Shown here: in pieces, positions 6,086 to 14,036 of the stretch
How the letters are laid out: each line of letters starts with the position of its first letter
Numbering within the stretch: position 1 is the stretch's first letter
From: an uncultured Prevotella sp.
GTDB lineage: Bacteria > Bacteroidota > Bacteroidia > Bacteroidales > Bacteroidaceae
Length of the DNA stretch: 18,402 bases
NCBI GenBank assembly: GCA_934230685.1
Contig: CAKQFF010000025.1
Span: forward strand, 1 to 18,402
Direction of reading: 5' to 3'
The notes under the pieces: generated by a model
What the model was told of the DNA's origin: nothing
The model's database searches: none
Seen by the model: the letters and a program-made list of their open reading frames with translations, nothing else
Program-made: the position numbers and the translations under genes

Positions 6086-7316
6086 CTGCTGGAACGTCTA
6101 TACCCATAAACATGTCCATAAATTCAGTGAGATGCAGCATGCTATAGCTGCCACTCACGCAACTCACCTCGTTATATGTTTTTACAGAGTCAGGCTCAAT
6201 GCCAGGATACCAAACGAGGAACGGCACGGGTTCCTTCACATGAGTGCGTATCTCAACAGGCGTTGGATGGTCGGGCATTACAGCTATGCATACCGGCTCA
6301 TCCCATTTGGACACCTCCTCGAAGATAGGACCCACCATGCGCTTGTCGAGATTCTCGATAGTGCGCAACTTTAATTCAAGGTCGCCGTCATGCCCTGCCT
6401 CGTCGCTTGCTTCCACGTGCAGGAACACGAAGTCGTCCTTGCGCAAGGCATCGAGAGCCGCTTGGGTCTTGCCCTCATAGTCGGTATTGGCAAGACCTGT
6501 TGCGCCAGGCACAATGATGTTGCTTAGTCCGGCATAGTGTCCTATGCCGCGTATGAGGTCGACAGCAGATATTACATCGCCACGCTTTATCTGTGGATAC
6601 ATCTCCGACAACGTCTTCATCTGCGGACGGTAGCCGCCTCCCCAAGGCCATATGCTGTTGGCTTGGTCCTTGCCTTCGCTGCGTCGGCGAATGTTTAGAG
6701 GAGCGTTGTAGAGCACTTCTTGCGACTTGATGATGAGCTCGTTTAGCAATGTGGCTGTCTGCAAAGCCTCATGCTCGTAGCCTTTTTCAGGCTTAACGAG
6801 CAGTCCACGCCATTCTTCATTAGGATGGTCGTGGGGTGGGGCGCATGTGATGTGCTTGTTGCCACCTTTTATAATAAGCAGGTGTCGGTATTGTATACCC
6901 TTTATGAACTTCACTTGGTCGCTGCCAAGTTTCTCGTTCAAAAGGTCGATGAGCTCCTGGCTCTCGTCTGTCGTGAGATGTCCTCCGTGATGATTCTTGA
7001 TTTTTTGGTCGGCAAGACAGATGATGTTGCAGCGTAGGGCAAGGTCGTCTGGTTGCATGTCGTAGCCGATAGATGCAGCCTCCAATGGTCCGCGACCCTC
7101 GTAAACTTTGTTCATGTCATAGCCAAGAATAGTGGCGTTGGCAACCTCGCTGCCTGGCAGAAATCCGTCGGGCACGGTGAGGAGTCGTCCTGTACGTCCT
7201 ATTCGGGCAAGATAATCCATGTTAGGTGTGTTGGCATACTCAAGGAGGGTCTTGCCTCCGAGGCGGTCGACGGCATGGTCAGCCATGCCGTCGCCGAGAA
7301 TTATGATGTGTTTCAT
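6081..7316 (-). CDS. apgM: PGM-like (ApgM family) protein, probable homoserine kinase
   Basis: A 411-residue member of the alkaline-phosphatase superfamily, close to the archaeal-type cofactor-independent phosphoglycerate mutase. The metal-site residues are visible: Asp9 in ILGDGMADH; Ser56 in PGSEVANATILGYD, the phosphorylated residue in this superfamily; Asp305/His309 in HVEASDEAGHDGD; and Asp349/His350 with His359 in MPDHPTPVEIRTH. GATGLANTDYEGK (271-283) is also characteristic. It lies between thrA (12 nt gap) and thrC (26 nt gap), with no ThrB gene of the GHMP family present. In Bacteroidetes this subfamily in this position has been proposed to be the homoserine kinase, phosphorylating homoserine to O-phosphohomoserine. 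I favour that over a glycolytic role, on context rather than on a residue I can point to. The fold is certain, the substrate inferred. Confidence 0.85.
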   Translation of the reverse strand: MKHIIILGDGMADHAVDRLGGKTLLEYANTPNMDYLARIGRTGRLLTVPDGFLPGSEVANATILGYDMNKVYEGRGPLEAASIGYDMQPDDLALRCNIICLADQKIKNHHGGHLTTDESQELIDLLNEKLGSDQVKFIKGIQYRHLLIIKGGNKHITCAPPHDHPNEEWRGLLVKPEKGYEHEALQTATLLNELIIKSQEVLYNAPLNIRRRSEGKDQANSIWPWGGGYRPQMKTLSEMYPQIKRGDVISAVDLIRGIGHYAGLSNIIVPGATGLANTDYEGKTQAALDALRKDDFVFLHVEASDEAGHDGDLELKLRTIENLDKRMVGPIFEEVSKWDEPVCIAVMPDHPTPVEIRTHVKEPVPFLVWYPGIEPDSVKTYNEVSCVSGSYSMLHLTEFMDMFMGIDVPAV

Positions 7317-7328
7317 GGGCGAAACTTT

Positions 7329-9764
7329 TTAGATATTAGCTATTGACATGATGTTGGCAAACACTCCTGCAGCCGTAACGCTTGCGCCTGCTCCGTAGCC
7401 CTGAATAAGCATAGGATACTCGCGATAGCGTTCGGTAGTGAGCGACACCACATTATTGCTGCCCTCAAGATTGTAGAAAGGATGGCGCATGTCTACCTCT
7501 TTCAGTGCCACGCTTGTCTTGCCATGGTCGAATGTAGCCACAAAGCGCCAGCGTTTGCCTTCGGCTTCAAGTTTCTTGCGGCGTGCCTCGAAGTCGGCGT
7601 CAAGCTCGGGCAAGTGCTTCCAGAAGTCGTCGATACTGCCTTCGAACAAGTATTCTGGTATGAAGAGATGTTTCTCCACATCGGTCTTCTCCACCTTGTA
7701 TCCTGCCTCGCGGGCGAGAATTACGAGTTTGCGTATCACGTCCTTTCCCGAAAGGTCGATGCGTGGATCGGGTTCGCTATAGCCTTGCTCCTTGGCTCTG
7801 CGCACAGCCTCTGACAGAGGTACGTCAGCAGAAATCTCATTGAAGATGAAGTTGAGAGTGCCACTGAGCACGGCTTCAATCTTGAGAATCACGTCGCCCG
7901 AGTTGCGCAAATCGTTGATGGTGCCGATGATAGGCAGTCCTGCTCCCACGTTGGTCTCGTAGCGGAATTTCACGCCACGTGCCAAGGCTGTCTCCTTCAG
8001 TCGGATATAGTTGTCGTATGACGATGATGCCGCAATCTTGTTGGCTGCAATCACCGATATGTTATGCTCGAGGAACGACTGGTAGAGCTGAGCCACGTCC
8101 TTGCTTGCAGTGCAGTCGACAAACACACTATTGAATATGTTCATCTTTATAATCTCGTCGCGCAGAGTATGGTCATTGCTTTCGGGAGCATTGGCAAGCT
8201 CTTCGCGATAGGTGGTAAGGTCGATGCCGTCGCGGTTGAATATTGCCTTCTTAGATGTGGCAATGCCAACGACGTTGAGCTTGAATCGCTTGGTGCGCTT
8301 CAGTTCCTCATATTGGTCGTGAATCTGCTCAAGAAGTTGTCCGCCAACAGTTCCCACACCACACACAAAAAGGTTGAGCACCTTGTATTCGGAGAGGAAG
8401 AACGAGTCGTGGATTACGTTAAGAGCCTTGCGCAGGTATTTGCTATCAACAACAAATGAGATGTTGGTCTCCGACGCACCTTGTGCACATGCAATGACGC
8501 TGATACCGCTACGTCCGAGAGTTCCAAACAGTTTGCCGGCAATGCCAGGAGTGTGCTTCATGTTCTCGCCTACTACTGCTATTGTGGCCAAACCGCTTTC
8601 TGCGTGCATTGGGAACATGGCTCCAGTCTCAATCTCTTTGGCAAACTCGCCATTGAGCACTTCTACAGCGGCTGTTGCATCCTGGTCGCGCACACCGATA
8701 GACGTAGAGTTCTCGGATGAGGCCTGCGACACCATGAACACGCTTATGCCATTGTCGGCAAGAGCAGTGAAGATGCGTCGGTTGACACCGATAACACCCA
8801 CCATCGACAGACCAGTGACTGTGATGAGTGTGGTTCCGCTGATGCTTGATATACCCTTGATAGGTTTGGAGTCGTTGTTGATTTTTGCCTTGATGATGGT
8901 TCCCTCAGCCTCAGGGTTGAATGTGTTCTTCACTCTGATAGGTATGTTTTTCACACAAACAGGGTATATCGTAGGCGGATAAATAACCTTTGCACCGAAG
9001 TTGCAAAGCTCCATAGCCTCGATATAGCTAAGTTCGTTGATGGTGTAGGCTGTCTTGATGACACGTGGGTCGGCAGTCATGAATCCGTCGACATCGGTCC
9101 ATATCTCAAGTATGTCGGCATCGAGTGCGGCGGCAATGATGGCTGCTGTATAGTCTGAGCCGCCACGTCCAAGATTTGTTATCTCATCGGTGTCGCGGTC
9201 CATACTTATAAAACCAGGAACAAGCGAAATACGTGGCAGGTCGCTGAATGCGCGGCGCACCAGACGATTGGTTAGTTCGGAGTCGAGAGTGTTTTTGTGG
9301 GCCTTCTGTATGGTCTTGATAAACTCGCGAGAGTCAAACCACTTTGCTCCCTGCACAAGTGTGGCTACGATGTTGGAGCTGAGTCGCTCGCCATAACTTA
9401 CGATGGCGTCCTGGGTCTTCTTCGAAAGGTCGTGGATAAGGAACACACCGAAGTAGATTGAGCGCAGCTGCTCAAACAAAGAGTCTACTTTCTTAAAAAG
9501 GTTCTCGCGCTTGCGAGTGTCGGTGATGATGGTGTCAATCATCTTGTGATGGCGGTCGACCATGGCCTGAAACTCGTCCTTCCATGTCTCGTCGCCCTTC
9601 AGTGCAAGCTGCGATGTGGCAAGGAGTTTGTCGGTGATGCCGCCAAGCGCACTCACTACTACAATGATAGGCTGCTTCTCAGCCTCTTTCTCTACAATAG
9701 CCTTAAGGCTGAGAATACTCTCTACGGAACCTACCGAGGTTCCGCCAAATTTCAATACTTTCAT
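7329..9764 (-). CDS. thrA: Bifunctional aspartokinase / homoserine dehydrogenase
   Basis: An 811-residue cytoplasmic enzyme that catalyses the first and third steps from aspartate to threonine. The aspartokinase domain (about 1-300) starts MKVLKFGGTSVGSV and has GRGGSDYTA at 199-207. Two ACT domains (about 313-375 and 392-455) are the usual sites of threonine feedback. The homoserine dehydrogenase domain (about 462-811) opens with the Rossmann motif VCGVGTVGG (467-475) and contains AVLSGTLNFIFNEIS and YSEPDPRIDLSGKD. The reading frame is open for 58 more codons upstream (to 9938), but the family starts at MKVLKFGG. The ATG at 9762-9764 follows AAGAAGAA, and the extension overlaps hairpins, so the shorter start is chosen. 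It is the first gene of the thr operon, with a promoter at 9972-10002 and a leader of about 200 nt. Confidence 0.96.
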   Translation of the reverse strand: MKVLKFGGTSVGSVESILSLKAIVEKEAEKQPIIVVVSALGGITDKLLATSQLALKGDETWKDEFQAMVDRHHKMIDTIITDTRKRENLFKKVDSLFEQLRSIYFGVFLIHDLSKKTQDAIVSYGERLSSNIVATLVQGAKWFDSREFIKTIQKAHKNTLDSELTNRLVRRAFSDLPRISLVPGFISMDRDTDEITNLGRGGSDYTAAIIAAALDADILEIWTDVDGFMTADPRVIKTAYTINELSYIEAMELCNFGAKVIYPPTIYPVCVKNIPIRVKNTFNPEAEGTIIKAKINNDSKPIKGISSISGTTLITVTGLSMVGVIGVNRRIFTALADNGISVFMVSQASSENSTSIGVRDQDATAAVEVLNGEFAKEIETGAMFPMHAESGLATIAVVGENMKHTPGIAGKLFGTLGRSGISVIACAQGASETNISFVVDSKYLRKALNVIHDSFFLSEYKVLNLFVCGVGTVGGQLLEQIHDQYEELKRTKRFKLNVVGIATSKKAIFNRDGIDLTTYREELANAPESNDHTLRDEIIKMNIFNSVFVDCTASKDVAQLYQSFLEHNISVIAANKIAASSSYDNYIRLKETALARGVKFRYETNVGAGLPIIGTINDLRNSGDVILKIEAVLSGTLNFIFNEISADVPLSEAVRRAKEQGYSEPDPRIDLSGKDVIRKLVILAREAGYKVEKTDVEKHLFIPEYLFEGSIDDFWKHLPELDADFEARRKKLEAEGKRWRFVATFDHGKTSVALKEVDMRHPFYNLEGSNNVVSLTTERYREYPMLIQGYGAGASVTAAGVFANIMSIANI

Positions 9765-9967
9765 TTCTTCTTGTTCTTTGGTTAATGCCTCCATACAAAG
9801 GAGGCTGTTGTGTTTCGATGCTGAGGCTTGCCGATACAGCGAGACAGGCTTCTGTCCAATCCTCTTTACGAGGGAGGCATGGACACGACTCCTTAATCTA
9901 CTTATTGTGGCTGTTGCGACAGAGGGGCTGTTCAGCACCGTGTCTTGACATAAAGTTTAATAAAGTG
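9765..9967 (-). promoter_or_regulatory. thrA leader region with competing hairpins, possible attenuator
   Basis: This is the untranslated region between the predicted start site and the thrA ATG. In transcript order it holds: a 17-codon open frame with ATG (9898-9951); a two-part stem, TGTCC/GGACA with CCTC/GAGG (9853-9885); a hairpin GACAG/CTGTC (9843-9856) whose arm overlaps the first stem, so the two exclude each other; and a perfect GCCTCC/GGAGGC hairpin (9787-9805), 22 nt before the start codon. There is no U-run, so a classical terminator is absent. The short frame is not rich in Thr or Ile. Regulation by this region is inference. Confidence 0.4.
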
Positions 9968-9971
9968 TTGG

Positions 9972-10002
9972 CAAAATTACGAAAAATATATGTTATGTCA
10001 AT
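9972..10002 (-). promoter_or_regulatory. thr operon promoter
   Basis: On the minus strand, ATTG (9999-10002), 19 nt, then TAATTTTG (9972-9979), a full -7 match with a one-base deviation at -33. An inverted repeat ATGTCA…TGACAT (9995-10000 and 10020-10025) overlaps the -33 box and could bind a regulator. The predicted start is near 9967. Confidence 0.65.
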
Positions 10003-10056
10003 GAAAAAAGAAGAAAAAATGACATTTGTGTTTGTTTTAATGGGGCATTCCTCGTG

Positions 10057-10860
10057 TTACGGGCATTGCAGCACCTCTCCGTCGTAAGCCAAACTCAAGC
10101 CTTCGGGCATACGTCGCTGGGCTTCGTCGTAGAGTCCGATGTGGTGGCATACGTGGGTGATGTAGGTGTGCTTGGCTCCTATGCGGCGTGCAAACAATGC
10201 GGCATCTGCCACAAGTTGGTGTGAGTGGTGTTCCTTCTCGAAGCGCAGGGCGTTTACAACCAATGTCTCCACATCCTCAAGATAAGGCAGTTCCTCGTTG
10301 CCAATTGTCTTCATGTCGGTGATGTAGGCAAAGGAACCTATGCGAAAACCGAGTATGGGCATCTTGCCGTGCATCACTTGTATGGGCATGATGTTGATGT
10401 CGCCCACGTGCAATGGCACGTGTGGCTCAATCTCATGTAGCTCAAGTCTTGGCACTCCGGGATAAAGATGCTCGCCAAAACAATAGGGCATTATGTTGCG
10501 AATGTGTTTGCAAGTCTTTTCGTCGCCATATAGACGTATCGGACCAAATACGGAGAAGGGACGCAAATCGTCAATGCCACCCACATGGTCGTAGTGGATG
10601 TGTGTCATGAGTATGGCGTCGAAAGGCTTAAACGGTAATGGCATCAACTGCTGGCGTATGTCGGGACCGCAGTCGATGAGTATGCGTGTTGTGGCTGACT
10701 CTACAAGCGCAACACAGCGCAAGCGATGATCGCGTGGGTCTTGGCTACGGCATACCTCGCACTGACAACCAAGCGATGGTACTCCGCCCGATGTGCCAGT
10801 GCCTAAAAGTGTAACTTTGAGTGAAGAGTTAAGAGTGAAAAGTGAAGAATCCATATCCAT
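10057..10860 (-). CDS. PhnP-like metallo-beta-lactamase-fold hydrolase
   Basis: A 267-residue cytoplasmic protein. It has the metallo-beta-lactamase signature THIHYDHVGG (His87, His89, Asp91, His92), further likely metal ligands in VMHGK and YITDMK, and a C-terminal ITHVCHH. Near the N-terminus, GCQCEVCRS (Cys32, Cys34, Cys37) resembles the extra structural zinc site of PhnP, the cyclic phosphate phosphodiesterase of the phosphonate C-P lyase pathway. No other phn gene is nearby, so the substrate is uncertain; a phosphodiester or nucleotide-like compound is plausible. The conserved domain starts around residue 14 (LKVTLLGTGTSGGVP). The preceding residues, including SLFTLNSS, are encoded by a heptamer repeat array. 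Two ATGs are possible (10858-10860 and 10852-10854). It lies 43 nt after murB and is probably co-transcribed. Confidence 0.85.
   Translation of the reverse strand: MDMDSSLFTLNSSLKVTLLGTGTSGGVPSLGCQCEVCRSQDPRDHRLRCVALVESATTRILIDCGPDIRQQLMPLPFKPFDAILMTHIHYDHVGGIDDLRPFSVFGPIRLYGDEKTCKHIRNIMPYCFGEHLYPGVPRLELHEIEPHVPLHVGDINIMPIQVMHGKMPILGFRIGSFAYITDMKTIGNEELPYLEDVETLVVNALRFEKEHHSHQLVADAALFARRIGAKHTYITHVCHHIGLYDEAQRRMPEGLSLAYDGEVLQCP
10819..10849. repeat. Heptamer array encoding the hydrolase N-terminus
   Basis: Tandem 7-nt units on the plus strand: GAGTGAA, GAGTTAA, GAGTGAA, AAGTGAA, then GAA. The array lies within the first codons of the hydrolase gene and encodes the hydrophobic/serine stretch before the conserved domain. 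It has the same period and a similar unit to 6062-6085. Confidence 0.7.
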
Positions 10861-10903
10861 TTATATAATATTGACCTTCTTGATATGAATATACCAATTC
10901 CTA

Positions 10904-11932
10904 TCAGATGACATTTACTTCGGGATGTATCTCAATGCCGAACTTAGCCTTTACGTCCTCGATAATACGCTTGTAGAGAGCTACAACCTCGTTGCCCGTA
11001 GCTCCGCCACGGTTTACAAGCACAAGAGCCTGCTTGTCGTGCACGCCGGCACGTCCCAACGACTTGCCTTTCCATCCGCATTGTTCAATCATCCATCCTG
11101 CTGGAATCTTGATATGGTCGGCGTCGACAACATAGTGGGGCATGTTCTCGTATTGTGATGCAAGGTGCTCGTAGACATCACGACCCACTATGGGATTCAT
11201 GAAGAAGCTGCCAGCATTGCCGGTCACTTTAGTGTCGGGCAGTTTTGCCTCGCGTATCTCAATGATGGTCTGGCGTAGCTGTTGTGGTGATGGCGTGCCA
11301 CTGATGCCTTTGGCTTCAAGAGCATGGCGTATGTTGCCATAGTCGAGGTCGGGCGAATAGTTGCGCGAGAAACGATAAACCACATGTGTGACAAGAAACT
11401 TGTTCTTCCATTCATGCTTGAAACGGCTCTGGCGGTAGGCGTATTGACATTCGTCGTTGCTGAATGTCACAATGTTGCCAGTGGCTATCTCCACAGCTTC
11501 CACACGGATTATCAAGTCCTTTGCCTCGGCACCGTAGGCACCGATGTTCTGCACGGCACTTGCTCCAACCTCGCCAGGAATGAGCGAAAGGTTCTCTGCA
11601 CCATGCCAACCATTGTTGACGCTCTCGGCTACAACATCGTCCCATACAACGCCTGAGCCATATTCCACATAGATGCTGTCGGCTGCTGATTCGGTGTATT
11701 CAACCACTCGGCTGCCGTGTATGGCAGAATGTACAACTATGCCTTCGTAGTCGCGGGTGAGCAAGAGGTTACTGCCCTCACCGATAATGATGAAAGGCAG
11801 ATCAGTTTGCTTCAGAATGTCGGCCACTTGCTGTGCCTCTTCCACGGTGGCAAACTCAAGAAAGCGGTGGCAACGAGCGTCGATGCCGAATGTGTTGTGA
11901 GCCAATAGGCTGTAATCAAGAATATCTTTCAT
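10904..11932 (-). CDS. murB: UDP-N-acetylenolpyruvoylglucosamine reductase
   Basis: A 342-residue cytoplasmic flavoenzyme that reduces UDP-GlcNAc-enolpyruvate with NADPH to UDP-MurNAc, the second committed step of peptidoglycan synthesis. The FAD domain shows NTFGID (13-18), GEGSNLLL (51-58) and SLIPGEVGASAVQNIGAYG (116-134). Active-site equivalents are Tyr166/Arg167 in YAYRQSRFK, Ser242 in GNAGSFFMNP (proton donor) and Glu338 in IHPEVN. Presence of the Tyr loop indicates a type I (E. coli-like) MurB. It lies 42 nt downstream of the lipoprotein gene on the same strand. A near-consensus -7 (AAACTTTG on minus, 11949-11956) may add a second promoter with a very short leader. Identity is firm. 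Confidence 0.97.
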   Translation of the reverse strand: MKDILDYSLLAHNTFGIDARCHRFLEFATVEEAQQVADILKQTDLPFIIIGEGSNLLLTRDYEGIVVHSAIHGSRVVEYTESAADSIYVEYGSGVVWDDVVAESVNNGWHGAENLSLIPGEVGASAVQNIGAYGAEAKDLIIRVEAVEIATGNIVTFSNDECQYAYRQSRFKHEWKNKFLVTHVVYRFSRNYSPDLDYGNIRHALEAKGISGTPSPQQLRQTIIEIREAKLPDTKVTGNAGSFFMNPIVGRDVYEHLASQYENMPHYVVDADHIKIPAGWMIEQCGWKGKSLGRAGVHDKQALVLVNRGGATGNEVVALYKRIIEDVKAKFGIEIHPEVNVI

Positions 11933-11974
11933 ACACTGTTGGTTTATTCAAAGTTTTTTAGGGTGTTGCTGATT

Positions 11975-12829
11975 CTACATTATGAGCTTCATCAGTTTCC
12001 ATTCTCTTCCCTTGCGACGGAATGTAAGCTCCGTCTCAAGTCCGTTGGCAATGCCACGGATGACGAAAATCTTCTGGTTGCTCTCCGAATACTTCTGACC
12101 ATACAATATATTGTATATGGTATGGTTTGGCAATTCAGGAGCAAACGACGGCCATTGCTCCGGTTCGAGAATGCCACTCATTGTAGAGAAATCGTCGTCA
12201 GGGTTAGGACCTGTGAAGTCAAGCGGGTCGTTGATGCTACGCACTTGGAAAGCAGTGTCGGCAACGAATCTGCTATAGAACTTCAGGAAAGACGCATTCT
12301 TGCTCTTGGCAAGCGATTCGTTGATGATGCGCGTCATCATCCACTGTCCCAACACACGGTTGAACACATATTGGCGCACATGATGCTTGTGGAGGTTGAT
12401 GCGCTCCACGACCACATGGTCGATTGTTGTGTCTTTCACCACATCCATCTGCTTCATGTTGTCGAATATCAGCGTGTAGAAATCCTGATGCATGAAGAAA
12501 TGATCCATCTTCCAGCGTTTCTCCTGCACCATTACAGAGTCTTTGCCCGTGTATATCGGCAGTGGAAACTTAATGCGGCTCATTTGAACCTTGCGGTTGG
12601 CTGCGAAATTGAAGAAGAAATCATCAAACAACTCATCCGCAGCCTTAGGCATTGGTGTCTCGGCAATAATTTGGTCCATGGCTTCTGTGTCGGCCATAGC
12701 TATTGCCGCAGTTGTGTCTACGCTGTCGGTATCGACAGGTGTAGGTTTCTTGTCAGAACAACCTACAGAAGAAAAACTTATCATGCCGACCATGATGGCG
12801 AACACGATAAAAACTATTCCTTTTCTCAT
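11975..12829 (-). CDS. Putative lipoprotein, resembling DUF4348
   Basis: A 284-residue protein. The signal sequence MRKGIVFIVFAIMVGMISFSSVGC ends at Cys24, with a relaxed lipobox (SVGC), followed by a polar Ser/Asp/Thr-rich linker (about 25-60), so it is probably anchored to the inner or outer membrane facing the periplasm. The globular part begins DELFDDFFFNFA (about 66-77), with later RIKFPLPIY and KMDHFFMHQDFYTLIF, rich in aromatic residues. I recognise this pattern as the DUF4348 family of Bacteroidetes lipoproteins, from memory and not from a search. No catalytic motif is visible. It is probably co-transcribed with murB downstream, so an envelope role is a reasonable but unproven guess. 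Its own -7 box lies at 12872-12879. Confidence 0.75.
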   Translation of the reverse strand: MRKGIVFIVFAIMVGMISFSSVGCSDKKPTPVDTDSVDTTAAIAMADTEAMDQIIAETPMPKAADELFDDFFFNFAANRKVQMSRIKFPLPIYTGKDSVMVQEKRWKMDHFFMHQDFYTLIFDNMKQMDVVKDTTIDHVVVERINLHKHHVRQYVFNRVLGQWMMTRIINESLAKSKNASFLKFYSRFVADTAFQVRSINDPLDFTGPNPDDDFSTMSGILEPEQWPSFAPELPNHTIYNILYGQKYSESNQKIFVIRGIANGLETELTFRRKGREWKLMKLIM

Positions 12830-12871
12830 ACTACATTGTAGGACTTTAATTTATATCCCTCAAATTTTCGG

Positions 12872-12879
12872 CAAAAGTA
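12872..12879 (-). promoter_or_regulatory. -7 element of the lipoprotein-murB unit
   Basis: TACTTTTG on the minus strand fits TAnnTTTG, 43 nt before the lipoprotein start. No TTTG is seen at the -33 position. It is divergent from the pheS -7, 43 bp away. Confidence 0.5.
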
Positions 12880-12921
12880 CAACTTTATTTCGATATAGTT
12901 CTTTTTTAATTCAAAAAATGT

Positions 12922-12929
12922 TACCTTTG
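12922..12929 (+). promoter_or_regulatory. -7 element of pheS
   Basis: TACCTTTG fits TAnnTTTG and lies 67 nt before the pheS ATG. The -33 region is only T-rich. The leader is too short for a T-box and none is visible. Confidence 0.5.
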
Positions 12930-12996
12930 CATTGTTTTTTAATAGGCTGTGACAATCAGTCGATAGTTAATCAGAAAATAAACATACTAAAAAAAT

Positions 12997-14034
12997 ATGA
13001 TTTTAGAAAAGATAGACAAACTTCTTAACGAAGTGAGCAATCTCCAGGCAAGCAATGCAGAGGAGATTGAGCAGCTTAGACTGAAGTATCTCAGCAAGAA
13101 GGGTGAGATTACTGCCCTTATGGCTGACTTCCGCAATGTGGCACCTGACCAGAAAAAGGCTGTCGGAATGAAAATCAACGAGCTTAAGCAGCTTGCTCTT
13201 CAGAAAATCAACGAACTGAAAGAGCAGAATGAGGAAGCTGAGGAGTCGGCAGACGACTTCGACCTTACACGCTCGGCTTATCCTATACAGCTGGGCACAC
13301 GCCATCCGCTCACAATCGTAAAGAACCAAATTATCGACATTTTCCAGCGTATGGGCTTCACCCTTGCTGAAGGACCAGAGATTGACGATGACCTCCATGT
13401 GTTCACAAAGCTCAACTTTGCTGCCGACCATCCGGCACGCGATATGCAGGACACCTTCTTCGTGGAGCAAAGTCCTAATGATGTGACCAAGAATATACTT
13501 CTGCGCTCGCACACCTCAAACGACCAGAGCCGCATCATGGAGCATCAGCAGCCTCCTATCCGCGTGATATGCCCGGGTAGAGTATACCGCAACGAGGCTA
13601 TCTCTGCACGTGCTCACTGCTTCTTCCATCAGCTTGAGGGCCTGTATGTAGACAAGAACGTGTCGTTCACCGATCTTAAGCAGGTGCTCCTGACCTTCGC
13701 TCGCGAGTTGTTTGGTCCTGACACAAAGATTCGTCTGCGTCCAAGCTACTTCCCATTCACAGAGCCAAGTGCCGAGATGGATATCTCTTGCCATATCTGT
13801 GGCGGTAAGGGTTGTGGCTTCTGCAAGCACACTGGTTGGGTGGAAATCCTTGGCTGTGGCATGGTCGATCCTAATGTGCTTGAGGCTTGCGGCATCGACA
13901 GTAAGGTTTACACAGGCTATGCCTTCGGTCTTGGTATCGAGCGCATCACCAACTTGAAGTATCGTGTGGCCGACCTCCGTATGTTCTCGGAGAACGACAC
14001 TCGATTCCTCGACGAGTTTGTTGCAGCAGAATAA
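12997..14034 (+). CDS. pheS: Phenylalanyl-tRNA synthetase alpha subunit
   Basis: A 345-residue class II synthetase subunit that, with PheT, charges tRNA-Phe. An N-terminal coiled-coil arm (about 1-90, tRNA-binding) precedes the catalytic domain. Motif 1 is around IIDIFQRMGF (112-121), motif 2 around GRVYRNEAISARAH with FHQLEGL (194-216), and motif 3 is GYAFGLGIERI (307-317). An insertion SCHICGGKGCGFCKHTGW places four cysteines (265, 268, 273, 276) as C-x2-C-x4-C-x2-C, suggesting a metal-binding knuckle that I believe is usual in this phylum. The beta subunit gene pheT is not downstream: a palindromic element and the kdsA promoter follow. Subunit genes unlinked in this way are normal for Bacteroidetes. 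Identity is firm. Confidence 0.97.
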   Translation: MILEKIDKLLNEVSNLQASNAEEIEQLRLKYLSKKGEITALMADFRNVAPDQKKAVGMKINELKQLALQKINELKEQNEEAEESADDFDLTRSAYPIQLGTRHPLTIVKNQIIDIFQRMGFTLAEGPEIDDDLHVFTKLNFAADHPARDMQDTFFVEQSPNDVTKNILLRSHTSNDQSRIMEHQQPPIRVICPGRVYRNEAISARAHCFFHQLEGLYVDKNVSFTDLKQVLLTFARELFGPDTKIRLRPSYFPFTEPSAEMDISCHICGGKGCGFCKHTGWVEILGCGMVDPNVLEACGIDSKVYTGYAFGLGIERITNLKYRVADLRMFSENDTRFLDEFVAAE

Positions 14035-14036
14035 AT

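Noticed and set aside
9765..9938. A 58-residue N-terminal extension of thrA
   Set aside because: The family starts at MKVLKFGG. The extension would need a GTG start, covers hairpins, and shows no conserved feature.
9898..9951. The 17-codon frame as a classical threonine leader peptide
   Set aside because: It contains no Thr or Ile run and no terminator with a U-tract follows. It is kept only as part of a possible non-classical leader.
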